Origin: a bacterium UBP3_UBA6266
Lineage (GTDB): Bacteria > Auribacterota > UBA6266
Direction of reading: 5' to 3'
Length of the DNA: 12,871 nucleotides
Assembly (NCBI GenBank): GCA_002440765.1
Contig: DJVC01000025.1
Coordinates: 1 to 12,871 of the forward strand
The position numbers and the translations under genes are program-made. The notes beneath the pieces were generated by a model. It was not told the origin of the DNA, searched no databases, and saw only the letters and a list, made by a program, of their open reading frames with translations. This document shows, one piece after another, positions 6,611 through 12,871 of this stretch (the first letter of the stretch is position 1; every line of letters starts with the position of its first letter).

Positions 6611-9274
6611 ATGGCGTCGAAAAGAAATAAGTGGTTCTGGGTGGCTTTGATAATCCCGGTGGTTGTTGTCTGGGTCTGCATAAACCATTCCAAGTGGTGG
6701 GGAAAGCTCTCACCCGGGGATATAATAGATTCCCTTTACAGCAAAAACAAGCTTGTAACAAGTGAACTTGATAACGGACTTCAGATTCTAGTCCTGGAAA
6801 ACAATTCCGCCCCGGTCGTTTCAATAAGGTATTACGTCAAGACCGGAAGTGTATTTGAAGGGAAATACGGCGGGATGGGTATTTCGCATTATGTCGAACA
6901 TCTTGTTTGCGGCGGCTCTACGTCCAAAATGAGCGAAATCCAGGTGCAGGAAATTTTAAGGGAGCTGGGAGGAGCATCCAATGCGTATACATCCAAAGAC
7001 AGCACTTGTTATTATATAAACACCAGCCCGGAAAACTTTGAAAAGGCATTTAACCTGATTACCACAAATGTTTTTGAAGCGGCACTGTCTCCCGAAGAAG
7101 TGGAAAGAGAAAAAGGCGTAATAATAAAGGAAATCGAGCGTGGTCTCGATAAGCCCGAATCTATATTGTTCAAGACACTGGATGAGCTTACTTACGGAGA
7201 CCACCCGGCGGCATTTCCCGTTATAGGGTATCTTGAACGGTTTAAAAAAATAAAGAGAGAAGATATCCTCGATTATTATAGCGGCAGATATGTTCCGAAC
7301 AATGTCGTGCTTGTTATCTGCGGTAATGTAAAGGAAGCCAAAATACTTCCCAAGATAGAAGTTGCGCTGCTGAAATATGAGAGGGGACCTGAGATGAACA
7401 GGACGCTTCCCGAATCATCTCTTCAGCTGACGGGCAAGCGGTCTGAAAAATATCTTGATATAGCAAAAGCCCACTATATTATGAGTTTTAAGACAGTTGA
7501 TATTTACGACGAAGACCTTTATGCCCTGGATCTGCTGGCAGAGATACTGTCGGCGGGTGAGAGCTCCATTTTTCAGAAGGAGATAAAGCATAACAGGGAA
7601 TTGGTTGATGTAATAAGTTCCGCGTCTTTCACTCCTTCTTATGCGCCCGGGTATTTTTATATTTATTCGGTTTTGGAACAGGGAAAAATGTCCCCCGCCC
7701 GCCACGCTGTGCTTAAGGAAATAAGGCATGTCAGGGAGAAGGGCGTTAGAAAATCAGTTATTGAAAAAGTGAAAAAAATAATTATAACGAATTATATTTT
7801 CCGTCTGAGGGGAATCGAAGCGCAGGCTTCCGACATCGGCTCGTCATATCTTATTTCGGGTGATCCCTTTTTTACCAGGCGCTATCTTAAGGGAATTCTT
7901 GACGTTACCCCGGAAGACCTGAAGAGAGTGGCGCGGAAGTACTTCAATCAGGACAACCTGATTGAAATTTCGGTGGCGAAAAAAGAAGCTGCCGCCCCTG
8001 TCGAGCAAAAAGAGAAAGAGGAAGTGTCCGATATCAAAGAGTTCAGCCTTGATAACGGGGTGAAGCTTATTATGAAAAATAACCCTTCGACTCCGACGGT
8101 CGCCATAGTAGCCTGTTTTAAGGGGGGGCTGGTAGAGGAAAACATGGATAATTCCGGGATATTTAATTTTATGGCGTCGCTTATGGATAAAGGGACCGAG
8201 GAAACCAGCGCGGCTCAGATGGCCGAAAGGATAGACAGGATAGGAGGCAATGTTTCGGTCGCGGCGGGCAATAATAATGTTGTTGTAGGAATATCCGTGT
8301 TAAAAGACGAGATTAAAGAAGGTATCAGCATATTAAAAGAAATTGTTTCGAAAGCGAATTTCAACGGGATTGAAGTTGAGAAACAGAGAAGACTTATACT
8401 TTCTTCCATCGAACGGCTTAATGATAACCCTGTCACGGAAGCGGCGATACTGTCAAGAAAGACCTATTTCGGGGAACATCCCTACGGGATGGAACTGATA
8501 GGAAGCAAAACCTCTGTTGAAAATATTGTGCGCTTAGACCTCCGGGATATTTATGCTGAATATGTCAAGCCGAACAATTGTATACTGGCTGTATTCGGGG
8601 ATATTGATTTTAAAAAGACGATAAATATACTTAATGAGGAACTGGGCGAATGGCGGGCGGATAGATTCAGAGAAAAAGAAATTCCGGGATTTGCTCCTCC
8701 TGAGAATTACAAAATAGTCCAGAAGAAGACCACAAAAAACAACGCGGTGATTGTAGAAGTATACCCTGCCTGCGGGTTTAATTCAGAGGATTACTACTGT
8801 TTTGATGTAATTGACAGCCTGGTATCAGGGATTGATTATCCCGGAGGGTGGCTGCACGAAGCATTGAGGGGAAGCGATAAGCTGGTCTATATGGTGCATG
8901 CCCAGTTTATGCCCAAGCTGAAAACGGGCACATTTATGGTTTTTGCCGAAACCTCGCCCGATAAAATCCGGCAGGTTCTTGATAAGATGAATGTGCAGTT
9001 TGACCGGCTCAGAAACAAAGAGTTTACCGATGAGGAACTGGAAATAGCGAAAAACATTTGTATTACAATGCATCAAATGGGGTTGCAGACCAATGAAGAA
9101 CAGGCGGCGGATGCGGTACTGAACATCAGATATGACAGGGGATTGGATTTCAGCAAGCGATACCCCGGAAATATAAAGGAAGTAACAAGAGCGGATATAG
9201 AAAAGTGCATAGACAGGTATTTTAGCAAGGGTCCTGTTACGGTCGTAACCAGCCCTCTGGCAATAGAGTTTTAA
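6611..9274 (+). CDS. Membrane-anchored tandem M16 peptidase, second domain inactive
   Basis: A zinc metallopeptidase of family M16 (pitrilysin/processing-peptidase type), 887 residues. Residues 8-24 form a hydrophobic segment, an uncleaved anchor or signal sequence, which places the body outside the inner membrane. The first M16 unit (about 50-470) has the inverted zinc motif HYVEH (H93, E96, H97), with E174 at the proper distance as third ligand. The second unit begins near 477 (EFSLDNGVKLIM). At the aligned position it reads GIFNFMASL, so the ligands and base are replaced by N519, A522 and S523 and it must be non-catalytic. Active-plus-inactive pairing is common in M16 proteins. AAAGGGG at 6594-6600 supports the start. 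Substrate unknown, probably peptides or unfolded envelope proteins. Confidence 0.93.
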   Translation: MASKRNKWFWVALIIPVVVVWVCINHSKWWGKLSPGDIIDSLYSKNKLVTSELDNGLQILVLENNSAPVVSIRYYVKTGSVFEGKYGGMGISHYVEHLVCGGSTSKMSEIQVQEILRELGGASNAYTSKDSTCYYINTSPENFEKAFNLITTNVFEAALSPEEVEREKGVIIKEIERGLDKPESILFKTLDELTYGDHPAAFPVIGYLERFKKIKREDILDYYSGRYVPNNVVLVICGNVKEAKILPKIEVALLKYERGPEMNRTLPESSLQLTGKRSEKYLDIAKAHYIMSFKTVDIYDEDLYALDLLAEILSAGESSIFQKEIKHNRELVDVISSASFTPSYAPGYFYIYSVLEQGKMSPARHAVLKEIRHVREKGVRKSVIEKVKKIIITNYIFRLRGIEAQASDIGSSYLISGDPFFTRRYLKGILDVTPEDLKRVARKYFNQDNLIEISVAKKEAAAPVEQKEKEEVSDIKEFSLDNGVKLIMKNNPSTPTVAIVACFKGGLVEENMDNSGIFNFMASLMDKGTEETSAAQMAERIDRIGGNVSVAAGNNNVVVGISVLKDEIKEGISILKEIVSKANFNGIEVEKQRRLILSSIERLNDNPVTEAAILSRKTYFGEHPYGMELIGSKTSVENIVRLDLRDIYAEYVKPNNCILAVFGDIDFKKTINILNEELGEWRADRFREKEIPGFAPPENYKIVQKKTTKNNAVIVEVYPACGFNSEDYYCFDVIDSLVSGIDYPGGWLHEALRGSDKLVYMVHAQFMPKLKTGTFMVFAETSPDKIRQVLDKMNVQFDRLRNKEFTDEELEIAKNICITMHQMGLQTNEEQAADAVLNIRYDRGLDFSKRYPGNIKEVTRADIEKCIDRYFSKGPVTVVTSPLAIEF
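7943..7966. repeat. Perfect 10-bp inverted repeat inside the M16 gene
   Basis: TTCAATCAGG (7943-7952) and CCTGATTGAA (7957-7966) are exact reverse complements separated by ACAA. They could form a 10-bp hairpin with a 4-nt loop in DNA or mRNA. It coincides exactly with eight codons (FNQDNLIE, residues 445-452) at the end of the first M16 domain. That is a conserved family segment, so codon constraint may explain part of it. No T tract follows, which argues against a terminator. Confidence 0.6.
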
Positions 9275-9288
9275 CGGGAGAATATCCA

Positions 9289-9597
9289 ATGGATTCCAAT
9301 CAGAAACAGAAGAAAGAAATACAGTTTATCGGGTTTATATCCATATTCGGCAATTCTGCCATGCAGGCTATGGGAAAGATGGCAAATCCGTTTAACGGCA
9401 AGATTGAAAAGAATATGGAAACGGCAAAAGCTTCTATAGACCTTCTTGAGCTTCTGGAGGAGAAAACAAAAGGGAATCTTACGCAAAATGAACAGAAAGC
9501 GCTTGAATCACTTCTTACGAACCTCAGGCTGAATTATGCCGACGAGATGAAAAAACCTGAAAAGAAGGAAGAAAAACAGGAACAGGAAAAGAAATGA
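9289..9597 (+). CDS. DUF1844 family protein
   Basis: A 102-residue protein matching the pattern of DUF1844, a small helical family of unknown function seen in several phyla including PVC bacteria, Acidobacteria and deltaproteobacteria. Landmarks are FIGFISIFGNSAMQAMGK (13-30), the ETAKASIDLLELLEEKTKGN stretch (43-62) and LTQNEQKALESLLTNLRLNY (63-82). The last 17 residues are a low-complexity Lys/Glu/Gln tail. It starts 14 nt after the M16 stop with GGGAG just upstream. Its TGA overlaps the ATG of the next gene (ATGA, 9594-9597), implying translational coupling. The role is unknown. Confidence 0.85.
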   Translation: MDSNQKQKKEIQFIGFISIFGNSAMQAMGKMANPFNGKIEKNMETAKASIDLLELLEEKTKGNLTQNEQKALESLLTNLRLNYADEMKKPEKKEEKQEQEKK

Positions 9598-10151
9598 ATT
9601 GGGAAATTGAAAAACGGCACAGGCAGTGCGACAAATGTTCCTGTATATTTGTAACCGGTGATGTCTGTCACACGGCATTTGATTATTCTGACGATGAGGA
9701 AGCCGGTGCAAGACAGGATCTATGTGATAAATGCTGGTCTGAGGTCAAATCCGGCAATCAAAACCAGGGACAGAAAAAAATTTACTGGCAGGGGATTGTG
9801 AGGATAAAACCTCCCGAGGAGAAACCTGAGGTTATAAAAAAGAATTCCGCGGAAGATATGCTAAGGAATATGGTGCACTCCAATGACCCGGCAAAAATAA
9901 ATGTAAGTTATATCCTTGGGCTGATGCTTGAAAGGAAGAAGGTCTTTATCGTTATTGATAATATTGTCGAGAAAGAAACCGGCCGAAAGCTTATTGTATA
10001 CGAGAATTCAAAATCCGGCGAAAATTTTATAATAACGGACCCCGGGATAACTCCGGATAAAGTCGGCGAAGTCCAGAAACATGTTATTGAACTGCTTGAC
10101 GGGTCCGCAGACAATGAACCTGCCGCGCAAAATGCCGAAAAAGAATTTTAG
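9594..10151 (+). CDS. Conserved hypothetical protein with N-terminal four-cysteine zinc-ribbon-like motif
   Basis: A 185-residue soluble protein of unknown function. C12 and C15 (QCDKC) and C44 and C47 (LCDKCW) form two knuckles about 30 residues apart, compatible with one zinc ribbon. C17 and C25 are extra. After a Gln/Pro-rich linker (about 53-82), a conserved-looking region (about 86-150) includes SYILGLMLERKKVFIVIDN and a segment ending FIITDPG. I recall similar cysteine-ribbon proteins of unknown role in PVC and related bacteria, but I know no function. The ATGA overlap with the DUF1844 gene suggests linked expression and perhaps a shared complex. It ends 7 nt from the convergent CPBP gene, with no clear terminator between. 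Confidence 0.8.
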   Translation: MNWEIEKRHRQCDKCSCIFVTGDVCHTAFDYSDDEEAGARQDLCDKCWSEVKSGNQNQGQKKIYWQGIVRIKPPEEKPEVIKKNSAEDMLRNMVHSNDPAKINVSYILGLMLERKKVFIVIDNIVEKETGRKLIVYENSKSGENFIITDPGITPDKVGEVQKHVIELLDGSADNEPAAQNAEKEF

Positions 10152-10158
10152 CCGCCGC

Positions 10159-10812
10159 TTACCAGTACCCGAATTTACCTGTATAGAGAACATATATACC
10201 GAGGCATAAATTTGTAGTTGCATGGGCGATGATGCAGTCAAAAATTTTTCTGCGCCTGTAAAGTATCAGCGTAAAAAGAACTCCTGTGGCAATTGCGCCC
10301 GGCCATTCCCAGAAGCGGTGACCCAGGACAAAAAGGATTATGCTGCCGGTGAATGAAAACGGGGTGAATTTCCCCATAGGAACTGATTTGAAGTCATCTG
10401 AATTTATCAGCCAGCGTATAATGAATGAACGCATAAAAAGTTCTTCAAAAACAGGGACAATAAGAAAAGAGCCTCCTATCCTGAAAAATATAAGCAGCAG
10501 TGAAACAGCTTTATTGATCCGGAACGGGGTATATTCCGCCGGGGGAGGGTGGAATATTTTGAAAGGCATATATTCGGTGAAAGCTATCCATAATATAAAC
10601 CCCAGTATGCCGGCCGCAAAAGCGAAAAACGAAAAACCAAACTCGACTTCGGAATATGTTTTGAACCAGTAAAGGACAAAGGCCGCGGTAATTATGGTTT
10701 TTGGAATGTAAATAAAATAGCCGCAGCCGGGAAAGTAATGAGCAAAAGAACCTATTAAAATAAATGTAAAATAAGGTACTATATATGGGATAATGGGTTT
10801 CCAGTTTTTCAT
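10159..10812 (-). CDS. CPBP (CAAX protease-like) membrane protein, exosortase-associated type
   Basis: A 217-residue integral membrane protein with about six to eight hydrophobic segments. Intramembrane-protease motifs of the CPBP family are present: VPVFEELFMRS (E123, E124, R128), GHRFWEW (H165) and IIAHATTNL (H197, N201). The overall pattern and the C-terminal YVLYTGKFGYW resemble the CAAX-protease-related subfamily that accompanies exosortase/PEP-CTERM systems, so a role linked to surface-protein sorting is plausible. No exosortase or PEP-CTERM protein is in the window. The start is uncertain: ATG at 10812 or at 10818, neither with a good Shine-Dalgarno site. Longer readings overlap the divergent gene. 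This is the only convincing - strand gene. Confidence 0.85.
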   Translation of the reverse strand: MKNWKPIIPYIVPYFTFILIGSFAHYFPGCGYFIYIPKTIITAAFVLYWFKTYSEVEFGFSFFAFAAGILGFILWIAFTEYMPFKIFHPPPAEYTPFRINKAVSLLLIFFRIGGSFLIVPVFEELFMRSFIIRWLINSDDFKSVPMGKFTPFSFTGSIILFVLGHRFWEWPGAIATGVLFTLILYRRRKIFDCIIAHATTNLCLGIYVLYTGKFGYW

Positions 10813-10871
10813 TAACATGAAGATATCAAAAATGTTGTTAAAATCAAAGCCATAAAAGCCGGAGTGCCCGG

Positions 10872-12455
10872 ATGTTCGATTTGTTGATAAAAAACGCAAA
10901 AATCTTCGACGGAGAAGTATTTCTTGAGCCGGGTCTGTTTGTCGGTATAACAGGTGCGGAAATAGTTTATATAGGCAGTATAAAAGAAGCGGCAAAAAGG
11001 GTTATTGATGCGGAAGGGAATGTCCTTTCCCCCGGGTTTATCGACATCCATTCCCATTCGGAATTTACCGTACTGGCAAATCCTTCCTCCGACAGCAAAA
11101 TAAGGCAGGGAGTCACGACTGAAATAACCGGTAATTGCGGTTCCGGGCCCTGGCCCGTCAAAAATGCCGCAGTGGCAAGGACAAAAGAGAGGTTGTCGTC
11201 TCTGGGACTTAAACTCGAGTGGGATTCTCTCAGGGATTATTTCGGTCTTGTTTCAAATCTCAGGCCGGCTGTTAATATAGGCGTGTTAATAGGGCTGGGG
11301 AATGTAAGAAGTTCTGTGGTCGGATATGAAAATAGGACTCCCGGCAAAGAAGAGCTGGAAGAGATGAAAAAACTTGTAGATGAGGGCATGAACCACGGAG
11401 CGCTGGGTATTTCCAGCGGGCTTATGTATCCGCCGGGTGTTTATGCCGGAGTAGATGAGATTATTTCCTGCGCGGGAGTCGCGGGCAGATACGGGGGTGT
11501 CTACTCCACTCATATGAGAAATGAGTCGGAAGGGCTTGTTGAAGCTGTTGAGGAAGCCTTAAAGATAGGCAGAGAATCGAATATAAAAGTTCAGATATCC
11601 CATTTAAAGACAGTGGGCAGATTAAACTGGGATAAACTCGAAAAAGTCTGCAATCTGATTGAGCAGGCGCGCAGGGATGGGCTTGATGTCACCTGTGACC
11701 GCTATCCTTATACAGCTTCGTATACAAGCCTTGACATCGTGCTGCCGGACTGGATATTTGAAGGCGGAAATGCAAAAGAACTTGAAAGGCTGAAAGATCC
11801 TTCGATAAGAGCTAAACTGGCCGGGGGACTGGAAAGAGAAAAAAATGACAGCTATTGGCATACCGTTAAGATTCTTTCCGTTTCGAGTCAGGGAAATAAA
11901 GAGCTGGAAGGCAGCTCGGTGGCGGAAATAGCACGGATGAACAATAAAAAGCCGGTTGACATTTTGTTCGAGTTACTTATTGAAGAGAAACTTGAAGTTT
12001 ACGCGGCATTTTTCAATATGAGCGAAGAAAACCTCTTTAAAATTATCGGCAAAGATTATTGTATGATCGGTTCGGATGCGGCTTCAAGAAAGGATACCGG
12101 AAAACTTGCGAACTCAAAAGTCCATCCGAGGGCATACGGGACATTCCCGCGTGTTGCCGGAAGATTTGTCAGGGAAAACAGGCTGTCACTTGAAGACGCC
12201 CTGTATAAAATGACCGGCCAGCCGTCAAGGAAATTAAAGATAAAAGACAGAGGGTTCATAAAACGCGGATGGAAAGCCGATCTTGTGCTTTTCAATCCCG
12301 CTATGCTAGAAGATACCGCCAGTTTTGAATATTCCCACAGATACCCGAAAGGCATTTCGTCCGTTATTGTAAACGGCGTTACGACGGTTGATAATGGTGA
12401 ATATACAGGGTCTAACGGGGGAAAAATCGTTTGCGCGCAGCAGCCAAAAAAGTAA
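10872..12455 (+). CDS. N-acyl-D-amino-acid deacylase family amidohydrolase
   Basis: D-aminoacylases remove acyl groups from N-acyl-D-amino acids, and relatives cleave D-aminoacyl dipeptides or act as dihydroorotase-like enzymes. The 527-residue length fits the family. Metal ligands known from the Alcaligenes enzyme are all recognisable: H60 and H62 (GFIDIHSHSE), C89 (GNCG), H214 (STHMRNE), H244 (ISHLK) and D402 (GSDAAS). The N- and C-terminal strands form the usual small beta-domain, with GWKADLVLFNP near 466-476. GGAG at 10861-10864 lies 7 nt before the ATG. There is no signal peptide, so it is cytoplasmic. A peptide-binding lipoprotein follows 44 nt later, supporting use of imported D-residue peptides. 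Exact substrate cannot be told. Confidence 0.92.
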   Translation: MFDLLIKNAKIFDGEVFLEPGLFVGITGAEIVYIGSIKEAAKRVIDAEGNVLSPGFIDIHSHSEFTVLANPSSDSKIRQGVTTEITGNCGSGPWPVKNAAVARTKERLSSLGLKLEWDSLRDYFGLVSNLRPAVNIGVLIGLGNVRSSVVGYENRTPGKEELEEMKKLVDEGMNHGALGISSGLMYPPGVYAGVDEIISCAGVAGRYGGVYSTHMRNESEGLVEAVEEALKIGRESNIKVQISHLKTVGRLNWDKLEKVCNLIEQARRDGLDVTCDRYPYTASYTSLDIVLPDWIFEGGNAKELERLKDPSIRAKLAGGLEREKNDSYWHTVKILSVSSQGNKELEGSSVAEIARMNNKKPVDILFELLIEEKLEVYAAFFNMSEENLFKIIGKDYCMIGSDAASRKDTGKLANSKVHPRAYGTFPRVAGRFVRENRLSLEDALYKMTGQPSRKLKIKDRGFIKRGWKADLVLFNPAMLEDTASFEYSHRYPKGISSVIVNGVTTVDNGEYTGSNGGKIVCAQQPKK

Positions 12456-12499
12456 TTCGGGCCTGGCAGTAAACCATAATCGGGTAAATTAATTTATTG

Positions 12500-12871
12500 A
12501 TGCGACGTATAGTTTATATTTTGTTTATCTTATTGGTCTTTTCGGGCTGCGGCCGGAAAAGAAGCGATTTCAGCACGCTTTTTCTGCGCCTTGCAGAAGA
12601 GCCTTCGACACTGGATCCGGCGCTTACGGTTGATGTTTACTCAGGCGGTATAATTGCCAAAATGCATTCAACTCTTGTCAGGTTTGACGAAAACCTTAAA
12701 CTTCTGCCCGATATTGCTGAGCGCTGGGAAATATCCGAAGACGGCAGACAATATGTTTTTCATCTGAAAAAAAGCATAAGGTTCAGTGACGGTTCTTCTG
12801 TCTCGGCGGGAGAAGTGAAAAAATCTTTTGAAAGAATATTGAAGCCCGCGACTCTTTCTTCAAGAAAGTGT
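12500..12871 (+). CDS. Family 5 peptide-binding lipoprotein of an ABC transporter, 3' end cut off
   Basis: Read directly from ATG at 12500 to the window edge: 124 residues, no stop. The N-terminus is a lipoprotein signal: basic MRR, a hydrophobic core to residue 14, then SGC with the lipidated cysteine at C17. The mature part has the pattern of DppA/OppA-type solute-binding proteins: LRLAEEPSTLDPALTVDVYS, HSTLVRFDENLKLLPDIAERW, and the RQYVFHLKKSIRFSDGSSVSAGEVKKSFERI segment in family-typical order. It would capture oligopeptides outside the inner membrane for an ABC permease. The Shine-Dalgarno site is weak. It lies 44 nt after the D-aminoacylase, probably in the same operon. The permease genes would be expected downstream, outside the window. 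Confidence 0.9.
   Translation, partial: MRRIVYILFILLVFSGCGRKRSDFSTLFLRLAEEPSTLDPALTVDVYSGGIIAKMHSTLVRFDENLKLLPDIAERWEISEDGRQYVFHLKKSIRFSDGSSVSAGEVKKSFERILKPATLSSRKC

Noticed and set aside
8825..9289. 154-residue - strand frame opposite the end of the M16 gene
   Set aside because: The + strand M16 reading is family-consistent throughout. The antisense frame looks like a codon-bias shadow.
10340..10672. 110-residue + strand frame opposite the CPBP gene
   Set aside because: The - strand frame has clear protease motifs and membrane segments. The + frame has no recognisable content.
10813..10995. N-terminal extension of the CPBP protein to 278 residues
   Set aside because: It would overlap the conserved start of the D-aminoacylase gene and adds a sequence unlike the family.
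1..12871. Mobile element, defence island, CRISPR array or new multi-gene system
   Set aside because: I saw no direct repeats, transposase, integrase, nuclease or toxin pattern. Gene content is housekeeping plus conserved single families.

Overview
The window is ordinary bacterial chromosome of moderate GC content, densely packed with genes and nearly all on the + strand. It opens inside adk and runs through the 3' end of the classical spc/alpha ribosomal block: adk, map, infA, rpmJ, rpsM, rpsK, rpsD, rpoA, rplQ. That block closes with a strong intrinsic terminator at about 4825-4858. The order is canonical, so secY probably lies just upstream of the edge. Several accessory families point to the PVC superphylum (Planctomycetes, Verrucomicrobia, Lentisphaerae) or a related uncultured lineage such as Omnitrophota: a Minf_1886/Plancto_Ver-type protein, a DUF1844 protein paired with a four-cysteine protein, and a CPBP protease of the exosortase-associated type. 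This placement rests on remembered family distributions, not on a search.

Region by region: 1-4803 is the translation and transcription operon. Spacers are short and Shine-Dalgarno sites good, and a structured leader sits before rpsM. Region 4898-5808 holds two genes I do not recognise, one soluble and helical, one with two membrane segments. Region 5823-9274 holds a HIT-family hydrolase, the Plancto_Ver-type protein and a membrane-anchored double M16 peptidase whose second half has lost the zinc motif. Region 9289-10151 holds DUF1844 and the four-cysteine protein with an ATGA overlap. A convergent gene at 10159-10812 (- strand) encodes the CPBP membrane protease. Divergent from it, 10872-12455 encodes a D-aminoacylase-type amidohydrolase with its full metal-ligand set. 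It is followed by the start of a family 5 peptide-binding lipoprotein that runs off the window.

Functionally, the first third is housekeeping. The middle mixes nucleotide hydrolysis, surface proteolysis and conserved unknowns in what looks like one or two + strand transcription units. The end pairs a D-aminoacylase with a peptide-uptake lipoprotein, suggesting scavenging of D-amino-acid-containing peptides. I see no CRISPR array, insertion sequence, tRNA, rRNA or phage gene, and no spacer longer than about 90 bases. I found no convincing undescribed multi-gene system. The best leads are the rpsM leader structure, the unknown gene pairs, the exosortase-type protease and a 10-bp perfect inverted repeat inside the M16 gene.
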